DNA of 64,000 bases, taken from contig NZ_JAFNJS010000004.1 in the NCBI RefSeq assembly GCF_019024325.1, positions 124,001-188,000 of the forward strand, in the 5' to 3' direction. Both the position numbers and the translations under genes were made by a program. The notes under the pieces were generated by a model. It saw only the letters and a list, made by a program, of their open reading frames with translations, was not told where the DNA came from and made no database searches. This DNA is from Falsiroseomonas tokyonensis (GTDB lineage: Bacteria > Pseudomonadota > Alphaproteobacteria > Acetobacterales > Acetobacteraceae). Numbering within the stretch: position 1 is the first letter of the stretch; the number at the start of each line of letters is the position of its first letter. Shown here in pieces: positions 43,016 to 51,548 of the stretch.

Positions 43016-45273
43016 CCGAGGCGCCGGCCGGCCCGTCCGACCCGCTGGCGGCGCTGCTCGCCGCGCTGCCGGTCTCGGTCGCAGTCTATGGTCCGGACCA
43101 TCGGCTGCGGGCCGTCAGCGACCAGGGCTATACCTGGCACGGCCTGGCCCCGGGCAGCTTCCCCCCCGGCATCGCCTTCGCCGAGGCGCTTCGCCTGCTG
43201 GCCTGGAACGGCGCCTATGGCCACGGCGACCCCGAGCAGTTGGTGCGCGAGGTGCTGGCGCTCGACCGTTCCCGCCCCTCCACCCGGCTGGTGCGGAGCC
43301 GGGCGGAGCGGGTCTGCCTGATGGAAAGCCGGCCGCTGCCGGATGGCGGCTTCCTGACCTGCGCCACCGATGTCACCGCGCTGACCCGGGCGGAGGCGGA
43401 ATCCGCCGCCCGCGCCCGGCTGCTGGAGACGGTGCTCTCCCGGCTGCAGGCCGGCATCGCCGTCTTCGACGGCGCGCTGAGACTGACCCTCTCGAACCCT
43501 GCCTATGAGGGGCTGATCGGCCTCTCCGCCGGCAGCATCCGCCCCGGCATGCGGCATCGCGAGATCCTCGACCTGCTCGCCGAGCGCGGCGAAATGGATG
43601 CGGAGGAACTGCGCCAGACGGCGGAGCGTGTGGCGGATGGCCGCTTCCGCTCCGGCACCCGGCAAAGGATCCGCCCCACCGGCCATGTGCTGCGCGTCGG
43701 CAGCCAGCCGCTGCCGCCCGAAGGCTTCATGATCGAGGTGGACGACGTCACCGACCTGAAGCGGGCCCAGGACGAGGCCAGCCGCCGCGCCGCCCTGCTG
43801 GATGGGGTGCTGGCGGCGCTGCCGCATGGCGTCTGCGTCTTCGGCCCCGATCGCCGGGTGGCGATGTTCAACGAGGCCTATGGGCGCATCATGGCCGGCT
43901 CCCCGGTCCGGATCGGCGACCTGCTGGAGGATATGGTCGCGCGGCGGGAGGCGGAGGGCGAATTCACCGCCGCCGAGGCCGCGCTGGTCCGGCTGCGGCC
44001 CAGCGACCCGGCCAGCGACGGCCTGCTGCGCCATATCCGGCCCAATGGCACGGCGGTGGAAAGCCGGGTGGCGCGCCTGGCCGATGGCGGCCATCTCAGC
44101 GTACTGACCGATGTCACCGCCCTGCACCGCGCCGAATCGGAGGCCAGCCATCGCGCCGCGATGCTGGGGGCGATGCAGGATGCGATCCGCCACGGCATCT
44201 GCATGTACGGGCCGGACCACCGGCTGATCGCCACCAGCAGCCGCACCGCGCCGATCATCGGCGTGCCGCAGGACTTCCTGCGCCCGGGCCTCGATGTGAA
44301 CGACCTGCTGGATGAGCAGGTGCGCCGCGGCGAGATCGCGGCCGAGGCCGCTGCCCGCGCCAAGGCGAACGACCGCACAAAGCCCTACCGCTACCACCGC
44401 AGCACCAGCGATGGCCGGATGCTCGAAGTGGCCTCCGACCCCACGCCGGATGGCGGCTTCGTCATGACCTTCAGCGATGTGACGGAGGACTACCGCATCC
44501 GCGCCGAGCTGGAGCGCGCGCGCATCGCGGCGGAAGCCGCATCGGAAGCCAAGTCGCGTTTCCTGGCGACAATGAGCCACGAGCTGCGCACGCCGCTGAA
44601 TGCCGTGATCGGCTATTCCGAGGCGCTGAGCGCCGAGCGCGACCCGGCTCGGCGGGACGACTACGCGCGCTGGATCAATGAGGCCGGGCGCCACCTGCTG
44701 CTGCTGATCGACGATATCCTGGACGTGGCGCGCAGCCAGACCGGCACGCTGGAATTCAACGAAGCGCCGGTGGGCCTCGGCCCGCTGCTGCAGGCGGCCG
44801 GAGAGGCGGTGGGCGAGGCCGCCCGCCAGGCCGGCCTGACGCTGACGCTGGACGTGCCGCCGGGCCTGCCGATGCTGCGCAGCGATGCCGGACGGCTGCA
44901 CCAGCTGCTGGTGAACCTGCTGTCCAATGCCGCCAAGTTCACCCCGGCGGGCGGCCGCATCACGCTCTCGGCCAAGGTGACGGCGGAGGGGCTGGCGATC
45001 CGCGTTGCCGATACCGGCATCGGCATCGCGCCGGAGGATCGGGAGAGGGTCTTCGAACCCTTCACCCAGGTGGACAATTCCCTCTCGCGCCGCTTCCATG
45101 GCTCCGGCCTCGGCCTCTATATGGCGCGCACCCTGGCCGAGGCGCTGGGTGGCAAGGTCGGGCTGGAAGCGCCGCAGGGCCCGGGCACCGTCGCCGTTCT
45201 GCGCTTTCCCGCCGACCGCCTGATCGATTCGACCGGCGAGGCGGCGGAAGCCACCCCATATACCGAAGGCTGA
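43012..45273 (+). CDS. Sensor histidine kinase with four PAS-like domains
   Basis: A 753-residue kinase starting at GTG 43012, which overlaps the ctaA stop (GTGA). Four tandem PAS-type domains of about 110-120 residues follow, each opening like LPVSVAVYGPDHRL, LQAGIAVFDGALRL, LPHGVCVFGPDRRV and IRHGICMYGPDHRL. HisKA has phospho-acceptor His523 in TMSHELRTPLNAV, and HATPase_c has NLLSNAAKFTP, DTGIGI and GSGLGLYMA. There are no membrane helices, so it senses an internal signal. No response regulator is adjacent. The coupling to heme A synthesis hints at sensing of heme, oxygen or redox, which is an inference. Confidence 0.88.
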   Translation: MTEAPAGPSDPLAALLAALPVSVAVYGPDHRLRAVSDQGYTWHGLAPGSFPPGIAFAEALRLLAWNGAYGHGDPEQLVREVLALDRSRPSTRLVRSRAERVCLMESRPLPDGGFLTCATDVTALTRAEAESAARARLLETVLSRLQAGIAVFDGALRLTLSNPAYEGLIGLSAGSIRPGMRHREILDLLAERGEMDAEELRQTAERVADGRFRSGTRQRIRPTGHVLRVGSQPLPPEGFMIEVDDVTDLKRAQDEASRRAALLDGVLAALPHGVCVFGPDRRVAMFNEAYGRIMAGSPVRIGDLLEDMVARREAEGEFTAAEAALVRLRPSDPASDGLLRHIRPNGTAVESRVARLADGGHLSVLTDVTALHRAESEASHRAAMLGAMQDAIRHGICMYGPDHRLIATSSRTAPIIGVPQDFLRPGLDVNDLLDEQVRRGEIAAEAAARAKANDRTKPYRYHRSTSDGRMLEVASDPTPDGGFVMTFSDVTEDYRIRAELERARIAAEAASEAKSRFLATMSHELRTPLNAVIGYSEALSAERDPARRDDYARWINEAGRHLLLLIDDILDVARSQTGTLEFNEAPVGLGPLLQAAGEAVGEAARQAGLTLTLDVPPGLPMLRSDAGRLHQLLVNLLSNAAKFTPAGGRITLSAKVTAEGLAIRVADTGIGIAPEDRERVFEPFTQVDNSLSRRFHGSGLGLYMARTLAEALGGKVGLEAPQGPGTVAVLRFPADRLIDSTGEAAEATPYTEG

Positions 45274-45315
45274 CCGCACCCGGCCGCCTGGCCGCCTGCC
45301 CGTGAAGGAATTGCC

Positions 45316-46749
45316 GTGACCGACGCCCTGGCCGCCACCGATGCGCTGTTCTTCACCAGGCTGGACCGCGCAGCCGCGGAGCGCCTGACCCGGAGCGCGA
45401 CCGAAGGCGCGGAGGATGGCGAGCTGTTCCTGGAGCATCGCGAATCCGAGGCGATCAGCCTGGAGGACAGCCGCATCCGCTCCGCCAGCTTCGACGTGAC
45501 CAGCGGCTTCGGCCTGCGCTCCGTGGCCGGAGAGGCCGCGGGCTATGCCCATGCCGCGGAAATCTCCGAAGCCGCGCTGGGCCGGGCGGCGGAGACGGTG
45601 AAGGCGGTGGCCGCCGGCCATTCCGGCACGCTGGACGTCGGCCCGCGCGCCACCAATACCCAGCTCTATTCCGAGCTGAACCCGCTCTCCGCCATGGCCT
45701 TCGCCGCCAAGACGGAAATGCTGGCCGAGATCGACGCCTATGCCCGCGCCCGCGACCCGCGGGTGCGCCAGGTGATGGCCTCCATCTTCGGCGAATGGCA
45801 GGCGGTGCAGATCCTGCGCCCCGACGGGTCCCGCGTGGCCGACCTGCGGCCGCTGGTGCGGCTGAACGTTTCCGTGGTGGTCGAGAGCAACGGGCGGCGG
45901 GAGACCGGCAGCACCGGCACCGGCGGCCGCTTCGCCTATGAGCGCGTGCTGAACCCCGCCACCTGGAAGGCCTCGGTGGAGGAGGCGCTGCGCCAGGCGC
46001 TGCTGAACCTCGACAGCGTGCCCGCCCCGGCCGGGGAGATGGAGGTGGTGCTCGGTCCGGGCTGGCCGGGCATCCTGCTGCACGAAGCCATCGGCCACGG
46101 GCTGGAGGGCGACTTCAACCGCAAGAAGACCAGCGCCTTCGCCGGCCTGCTCGGCCAGCGCATCGCCTCCCCCGGCGTCACCGTGGTGGATGACGGCACC
46201 ATGCCGGACCGCCGCGGGTCGCTGACCGTGGATGACGAGGGCACCCCCTCCGGCCGCACAACGCTGATCGAGGACGGCATCCTGGTCGGCTTCCTGCAGG
46301 ACCGGCAGAACGCCCGGCTGATGGGCGTGGCGCCCACCGGCAACGGACGCCGCCAGTCGCACGCCCATATCCCGATGCCGCGCATGACCAACACCGTGAT
46401 GCTGGACGGCGACCGCGACCCGGGCGAGATCATGGCCAGCGTGAAGCGCGGCATCTACGCCGTGAATTTCGGCGGCGGCCAGGTGGACATCACGTCAGGA
46501 AAATTCGTGTTCTCGGCCAGCGAGGCCTACCTCATCGAGGACGGCAAGCTGGGCGCCCCGGTGAAGGGCGCGACGCTGATCGGCAACGGGCCCGATGCGC
46601 TGACCAAGGTGGCGATGGTCGGCAACGACATGGCGCTGGATGCCGGCATCGGCACCTGCGGCAAGCAGGGCCAGGGCGTGCCGGTGGGCGTGGGCCAGCC
46701 GACGCTGAAGATGACGGGGCTCACGATCGGCGGGACCGCCGTGGTGTAG
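45316..46749 (+). CDS. tldD: Metalloprotease TldD
   Basis: A 477-residue TldD subunit. The zinc motif HEAIGHG has His256, Glu257 and His261; downstream are DDGTMPDRRGS and GRRQSHAHIPMPRMTN. TldD works with PmbA/TldE as a heterodimeric peptidase in the cytoplasm; no pmbA gene is in the window. It starts at GTG 45316 after GAAGGAATT. It abuts the converging LysE gene, with the two stop codons side by side. Confidence 0.95.
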   Translation: MTDALAATDALFFTRLDRAAAERLTRSATEGAEDGELFLEHRESEAISLEDSRIRSASFDVTSGFGLRSVAGEAAGYAHAAEISEAALGRAAETVKAVAAGHSGTLDVGPRATNTQLYSELNPLSAMAFAAKTEMLAEIDAYARARDPRVRQVMASIFGEWQAVQILRPDGSRVADLRPLVRLNVSVVVESNGRRETGSTGTGGRFAYERVLNPATWKASVEEALRQALLNLDSVPAPAGEMEVVLGPGWPGILLHEAIGHGLEGDFNRKKTSAFAGLLGQRIASPGVTVVDDGTMPDRRGSLTVDDEGTPSGRTTLIEDGILVGFLQDRQNARLMGVAPTGNGRRQSHAHIPMPRMTNTVMLDGDRDPGEIMASVKRGIYAVNFGGGQVDITSGKFVFSASEAYLIEDGKLGAPVKGATLIGNGPDALTKVAMVGNDMALDAGIGTCGKQGQGVPVGVGQPTLKMTGLTIGGTAVV

Positions 46750-47403
46750 TCAGCCCGCCGGGCGGCGCGCGAAGGCGAGGCCCAGGCCCAGGGCAACCAT
46801 CGCCCCGCCCGAGCCTTGCCGCAGGCGCCGGATCAGGGTGGGGCGCGCCGCAGCGCCCCGCCGGATGCCGCTGGCGGCGATCGCCACCACGACATCGGCC
46901 AGCGTGTTCAGCACGACGGAAACGGAACCCAGCACCACGAATTGCAGGGCCACATGGCCCGCGGCGGGGTCCACGAATTGCGGCACGAAGGCCAGGAAGA
47001 AGGCCGCCGTCTTCGGGTTCAGCGCCTCCACCAACACCCCCTCCCGGAAGGCACGGCGGGCGCCCATCGGCGGAGCCGCACCCGGTCCCAAAGGCGGTGC
47101 GGCCGCATTCAGCCCCCGCGCGGCCCGGATCGTCCGCAGGCCAAGCCAGACGAGATAGGCCGCCCCCGCCAGTTTGAGCAGCGTGAACAGCTCCGCACTC
47201 GCCAGCACCAGCGCCGAGACGCCGAGGCTGCCGGCCAGCACATGCAGCATCCCGCCGAGGCCGGTGCCGAAGCTGGAGGCGACACCCTCCCCCCGTCCCC
47301 CCGCCAGGCTGCGCGCGGCGACATAGAAGATGCCGGGCCCGGGCGTGACGGCGAGCAGCAGCGCCGCGGCGAAGTAGAGGGAAAGCTGGGTCAGGTCGAG
47401 CAT
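46750..47403 (-). CDS. LysE-family amino-acid exporter
   Basis: A 217-residue inner-membrane protein with six helices and the LysE/RhtB signature VTPGPGIFYVAARSLAGGR (about residues 19-37), and ALNPKTAAFFLAFVPQF in the middle. It exports amino acids or related compounds by proton exchange. The upstream ArsR-type regulator gene on the same strand is 29 bases away and probably controls it. The ATG is at 47403. Confidence 0.9.
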   Translation of the reverse strand: MLDLTQLSLYFAAALLLAVTPGPGIFYVAARSLAGGRGEGVASSFGTGLGGMLHVLAGSLGVSALVLASAELFTLLKLAGAAYLVWLGLRTIRAARGLNAAAPPLGPGAAPPMGARRAFREGVLVEALNPKTAAFFLAFVPQFVDPAAGHVALQFVVLGSVSVVLNTLADVVVAIAASGIRRGAAARPTLIRRLRQGSGGAMVALGLGLAFARRPAG

Positions 47404-47432
47404 GGCCAAGCCTAAAGCACGATGCGCGGCCT

Positions 47433-48122
47433 TCAGGCCAGTTCGATCCCAAAGGCCTGGCGCAGCCCCGCCTCCCCGGCACGGGTCACCAGCACGGTGC
47501 GGGAGGCCGGCACCCGCTTCACCCAGCCCAACTCGAAGCAGCGGGTGCAGAGCGCCGCCCCCAGCCCACCGGCCAGGTGATGCCGCCGCTCGCTCCAATC
47601 CAGGCAGGGCTTGCAGAAGGCGCGGCGCGTGCCGGCCTGCGGGCTGATGCCGAGGCTTTGGAGAAACGCCTCGCCCGCCGCCGTCACAGCGCCGCCATCG
47701 GTGGCGAGCTCCACCTGGCCCCGCGCCGCCATGGCATCGGCGATGGCCACGCCCAGCCGCCCCGCCAGGTGGTCGTAGCAGGTGCGGGCATTCCGCATCG
47801 CCGCATCCGCGGGGCCGATGCGGCGCGGCCGCGCGGGGGGCGGGGCGCTGCCGGCCACTGTCATGATCGCCTCCAGCATCCGCGCCACGGCCGGCGTCGC
47901 CAGCCGGTGGTAACGGTGCCGCCCCTGGCGCTCCATCGCCAGCAGCCCGGCGGCGGCCAGCCGCGCCAGATGGCCGCTGGCGGTCTGCGCGGTGATGCCG
48001 GCGACGCCGGCCAGCTCCCCCGCCGTCAGCGCGCGGCCATCCATCAGCGCGTTCAGCATGGCGGCGCGGGCGGGGTCGCCGACCAGCGCGGCGGTCTCGG
48101 CCATGGCGGCATTGGTGGACAT
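47433..48122 (-). CDS. ArsR-family transcriptional regulator with C-terminal cysteine domain
   Basis: A 229-residue regulator. Residues about 8-75 are the ArsR winged helix (LVGDPARAAMLNAL, LTAGELAGVAGITAQTASGHL, then RQGRHRYHRL). The C-terminal 100 residues form a second conserved region with CYDHLAGRLG and a CKPCLDWSERRHHLAGG / CTRCFELGW cysteine pair set that may bind metal. This longer architecture is found next to LysE- or MFS-type exporters. ATG 48122 follows AAAGGAG. It likely represses the adjacent LysE gene. Confidence 0.85.
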   Translation of the reverse strand: MSTNAAMAETAALVGDPARAAMLNALMDGRALTAGELAGVAGITAQTASGHLARLAAAGLLAMERQGRHRYHRLATPAVARMLEAIMTVAGSAPPPARPRRIGPADAAMRNARTCYDHLAGRLGVAIADAMAARGQVELATDGGAVTAAGEAFLQSLGISPQAGTRRAFCKPCLDWSERRHHLAGGLGAALCTRCFELGWVKRVPASRTVLVTRAGEAGLRQAFGIELA

Positions 48123-48201
48123 GGTGGGGCTCCTTTGCGCGCAGGCTAGGCCCGGCGTGCCCGGCATGCTTCGGCCCAGACCGAAGCATGCTCAGCCTGG
48201 C

Positions 48202-48405
48202 TCAGCTTCGCCAGCAGGGTTTTGCGACTTCCCGCGCCACCTCCGCCGCGGTCAGGCCGAGGTCGCGCCGCAGATGGGGGCACAATTCCGAAAGATCCTG
48301 CCGGCTCCGATGCCGCGCCAGGCAGGCGGCGAGCCAATCGACCATGGCCCGCCACGGCCGAAAGCCCGGGCGCGCGGCAGACTTGGTCAGTGCAACGGTG
48401 GACAT
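48202..48405 (-). CDS. DUF1127 small protein
   Basis: A 67-residue basic protein. Its C-terminal 40 residues match DUF1127 (YjiS-like), with DLSELCPHLRRDLGL then EVAREVAKPCWR. DUF1127 proteins in alphaproteobacteria have arginine-rich tails that can bind RNA and affect stress responses and small-RNA turnover. ATG 48405 follows GGAGCTCC-type sequence with no strong site. It is upstream of the ArsR-type gene, with 79 bases between, and divergent from the MFS gene. Confidence 0.8.
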   Translation of the reverse strand: MSTVALTKSAARPGFRPWRAMVDWLAACLARHRSRQDLSELCPHLRRDLGLTAAEVAREVAKPCWRS

Positions 48406-48559
48406 GGCGGGAGCTCCGGTCAATCACCGGCCCACCCTGCCGCCCCGCGCCCGCCGCGTGCTTAGGGCGTGGCCGAACCGCGATTGCCTCGCTTCGGCCG
48501 GGACCGCAGCATGCCGGGGCGCCCACCGTCATCCTGTAGGGCCACCTCGAAGAGCCCCC

Positions 48560-49789
48560 ATGTCCCTGCCCCCGCCCGCCGACAATCCTCCCTTTCGCGG
48601 CTGGCGCGTCGCCTGGGCCGCCTTCGCGGTCGCCGTCTTCGGCTGGGGAATCGGCTTCTACGGCCCGCCCGTCTTCCTGCTGGCGGTGCAACAGGCGCGG
48701 GGCTGGCCGGTTTCCCTCATCGCCAGCGCCATCACCTGCCACTTCCTGATCAGCGCCCTGGTGGTCGCCCGGCTGCCCGCGCTGCACCGGCAGTTCGGCG
48801 TCGCCGGCGGCACCCGGCTGGGCGGGGTGCTGGCAGGGCTCGGCGTGCTGGCCTGGGCGCTGGCGACCGAGCCCTGGCAGCTCTTCGCCGCCACCCTGAT
48901 CAGCGGCGCCGGCTGGGCGATGACCGGCGGCGCCGCGATCAATGCCATGGTGGCGCCCTGGTTCAGCCGCCGCCGGCCGGCCGCGCTGAGCCTGGCCTAT
49001 AACGGCGCCTCGGTCGGCGGGGCGCTGTTCTCGCCGCTCTGGGGCACGCTGATCGCCGGTCTCGGCTTTCCCCAGGCGGCGCTGCTGCTGGGGGCGGCGA
49101 TCGCCGGCGTGCTGTGGTGGCTCTCCGGCCGCTATTTCGCGACCGGGCCCGAGGCCTTCGCCCAGCATCCGGACGGCCTGCCACCGGCCAGCGTCACCGC
49201 CGCCCCGCGCGCCGCGGCGGTGCTGCCGGGCGGCCTGCTGTGGCGGGACCGTGGCTTCCTCACCCTGGCCATCGCCGCGGCGCTGTCGCTCTTCGCGCAG
49301 ATCGGGCTGATCGTGCATCTCTTCTCGCTGATGGCCGGGCCGCTCGGCACCCAGGGGGCGGGCTTGGCGGCCGGGCTGGCGACGGTCTGCGCCGTCCTCG
49401 GCCGCAGCCTGGCGGGCTGGCTGATGCCGGAGAGCGGGGAGCGGCGCCTGGTCGCCGCCGGCAATCACGCGGTGCAGGCGGCGGGGTCGCTGCTGCTGCT
49501 GGCCTCGGGCGGAGAGCAGGTGCCGCTGCTGCTGGCGGGGCTGGTGCTGTTCGGGCTGGGGCTGGGCAATCTCACCTCGCTGCCGCCGATGATCGTGCAG
49601 CGCGAATTCACGGCCGGCGACACGGCCCGCGCGGTGGCCCTGGTGACCGCCTGCGGCCAGGCCGCCTATGCCTTCGCACCCGCCGGCTTCGGCCTGCTGC
49701 GGGAGGCGGCCGGCGCGCCTGCCCTGTTCATCGCCGCGGCGGTGCTGCAGGCGGCGGCCGCGCTGGTGGTGCTGGCCGGGCGGCGCTAG
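48560..49789 (+). CDS. MFS transporter
   Basis: A 409-residue major facilitator with 12 helices. It opens with PFRGWRVAWAAFAVAVFGWGIGFYGPPV, and WFSRRRPAALSLAYNGASVGG forms the loop 4-5 region of this branch (monocarboxylate/oxalate-type MFS). It lacks a diagnostic substrate motif. ATG 48560 is preceded by AGAGCCCCC, a poor site, but homology begins there. The 154-base gap upstream separates it from DUF1127 and must hold both promoters. Confidence 0.85.
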   Translation: MSLPPPADNPPFRGWRVAWAAFAVAVFGWGIGFYGPPVFLLAVQQARGWPVSLIASAITCHFLISALVVARLPALHRQFGVAGGTRLGGVLAGLGVLAWALATEPWQLFAATLISGAGWAMTGGAAINAMVAPWFSRRRPAALSLAYNGASVGGALFSPLWGTLIAGLGFPQAALLLGAAIAGVLWWLSGRYFATGPEAFAQHPDGLPPASVTAAPRAAAVLPGGLLWRDRGFLTLAIAAALSLFAQIGLIVHLFSLMAGPLGTQGAGLAAGLATVCAVLGRSLAGWLMPESGERRLVAAGNHAVQAAGSLLLLASGGEQVPLLLAGLVLFGLGLGNLTSLPPMIVQREFTAGDTARAVALVTACGQAAYAFAPAGFGLLREAAGAPALFIAAAVLQAAAALVVLAGRR

Positions 49790-49926
49790 GTGTCGGCGCC
49801 ACATGCCGCGCCAGCGCCGCGCTGGCGCCAGCAGGGACATGCCCCGCACCACTGGCCGTGGCTTCCCTTTTCGCCATTTTGCGCGGAGAAGGAAAGCGGG
49901 GCGCAGACCCCGGGGAGAGCAGGCAG

Positions 49927-51105
49927 ATGACACCGCGCGGCCGCCACTTCTTCGCCAATCCGGGCCCGACCAATATCCCGGACAGCATCCTGCAGGCCGT
50001 CAGCCACCACACGGTGGATTTCAACGGCCCCGATTTCCTCGCGGTCTATGACGCCTGCCTGGCCGGGCTGAAGCGCGTGCTGCGCACCGAACAGCACCTC
50101 TTCATGTACACCGGCACCGGCCACGCGGCCTGGGAAGCCACGCTGGTGAACCTGCTCTCGCCCGGCGACCGCATCCTGGTGATCGAGACCGGCCATTTCT
50201 CCGAGGCCTGGGGCAGGATGGCCGCCGATCTCGGCATCGAGGTCCAGACGCTCGCCGCCGATTGGCGCCGCGGGGTGGATTACGCCGATCTCGCCGCCGC
50301 GCTCGCCGCCGATACCGGCCATGCCATCAAGGCGGTCTGTGCCGTGCACAACGAGACCTCCACCGGCATGACGCTGGACCTGCCGCGCGTCCGCGCCGCG
50401 CTGGATGATGCGAAGCACCCGGCGCTGCTGCTGGCGGACATCATCTCCTCCCTCGGCTCCATCGATTTCCGCTTCGACGAATGGGGCATCGATGCCGCGG
50501 TGGGCGGCAGCCAGAAGGGGCTGATGCTGCCCGTGGGCTTCTCCTTCAGCGGCGTCTCGGAAAAGGCGATGGCCGCGCACAAGGCCAGCACCTTCCCGAA
50601 GCACTACTTCAACTGGACCACGATGCTGACGCGGCGCCACCGCAGCTTCATCGGCACCGTCCCCATCGCGCTGATCTACGGGCTGCAGGAGGCGCTGCGC
50701 CTGATCGAGCAGGAGGAAGGCCTCGACAATGTCCTGGCGCGCCACACCCGCCTGGCGGAAGCCACGCGGCGCTGCGTGCGGCACTGGGCCGGCAACAACG
50801 GGCCGCAGCTTTTCTGCCTGTCGCCGGAACGGGTTTCCGATTCCGTCACCTCCGTGCTGATGCCGGAGGGGTATGACGCGGAGGCGCTGCGCCGGCGCGT
50901 CGGCACGCTGAACGTGGCGCTCGGCACCGGACTGTCGCGCCTCAACGGCAAGGTTTTTCGCATCGGCCATCTGGGCGATTTGAACGAGCCGATGCTGCTG
51001 GGCACTCTCGCCTCGACGGAGATCGGCCTGCGGCTGGAAGGCGTGCCGCATGCCGGCGGCGGCGTGGAGGCGGCCATCGCCTATCTCGCGGAGACCGCCG
51101 CCTGA
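49927..51105 (+). CDS. Serine/alanine--glyoxylate aminotransferase family
   Basis: A 392-residue class V PLP aminotransferase. It has HFFANPGPTNIPDSI at the start, the GTGHAAWEATLVNLLSPGD loop, NETSTGM, and the PLP-lysine Lys197 in GGSQKGLMLP. It would move an amino group from serine or alanine to glyoxylate in the cytoplasm, a step of one-carbon and photorespiratory-type metabolism. ATG 49927 follows GGAGAGCAGGC. The downstream GNAT gene starts over its stop codon. Confidence 0.9.
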   Translation: MTPRGRHFFANPGPTNIPDSILQAVSHHTVDFNGPDFLAVYDACLAGLKRVLRTEQHLFMYTGTGHAAWEATLVNLLSPGDRILVIETGHFSEAWGRMAADLGIEVQTLAADWRRGVDYADLAAALAADTGHAIKAVCAVHNETSTGMTLDLPRVRAALDDAKHPALLLADIISSLGSIDFRFDEWGIDAAVGGSQKGLMLPVGFSFSGVSEKAMAAHKASTFPKHYFNWTTMLTRRHRSFIGTVPIALIYGLQEALRLIEQEEGLDNVLARHTRLAEATRRCVRHWAGNNGPQLFCLSPERVSDSVTSVLMPEGYDAEALRRRVGTLNVALGTGLSRLNGKVFRIGHLGDLNEPMLLGTLASTEIGLRLEGVPHAGGGVEAAIAYLAETAA

Positions 51106-51548
51106 TCCGCCTGGCCACCCTGGCGGAAGCGCCGGCGCTGGCCGCGCTGGTGGAGCGCGCCTATGCGCCCTGGCTGCCGGTGACGGGCGCGCGCCCCCTG
51201 CCGATGGATGACGACTATGCCGCCCGCTGCGAGGCGGGCCAGGCCTTTGTCCTGCTCCGGGACGAGGCCCTGGCCGGGCTGATCGTGCTGCTGGATTTCC
51301 CGGACCATCTCTGGATCGACAATATCGCGGTGGAGCCCGCCCTGAAGGGCCAGGGCCTCGGCCGGATGCTGATGGATTTCGCGGAAGCCGAGGCGCGCCG
51401 CCGCGGGCTGCCGGAGCTGCGCCTGCTGACCAATGCGCTGATGGCGGCGAATATCGCGATGTATCGCCGCCTGGGTTTTGCGGAGACCGCGCGGGTGACG
51501 GAAAAGGGCCGCGCGCGGGTCTATATGGCGAAGCCGCTCTCCGCCTGA
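51102..51548 (+). CDS. GNAT-family N-acetyltransferase (probable CTG start)
   Basis: A 148-residue acetyltransferase with the typical first strand IRLATLAEAPALAALVERAY, IDNIAVEPALKGQGLGRMLMDFAE as motif A with the acetyl-CoA loop, and MYRRLGFAET near the end. No ATG, GTG or TTG precedes the conserved first strand. In-frame CTG at 51102 forms CTGA with the preceding stop, like the ATGA junctions elsewhere, so I take it as the start; GTG 51150 would delete the first strand. The last 28 bases overlap converging aroA. Confidence 0.78.
   Translation: MIRLATLAEAPALAALVERAYAPWLPVTGARPLPMDDDYAARCEAGQAFVLLRDEALAGLIVLLDFPDHLWIDNIAVEPALKGQGLGRMLMDFAEAEARRRGLPELRLLTNALMAANIAMYRRLGFAETARVTEKGRARVYMAKPLSA

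Noticed and set aside
45316..46749. Complete TldD-PmbA (TldE) system
   Set aside because: Only tldD is present; no second HExxxH-less partner gene lies in the window.
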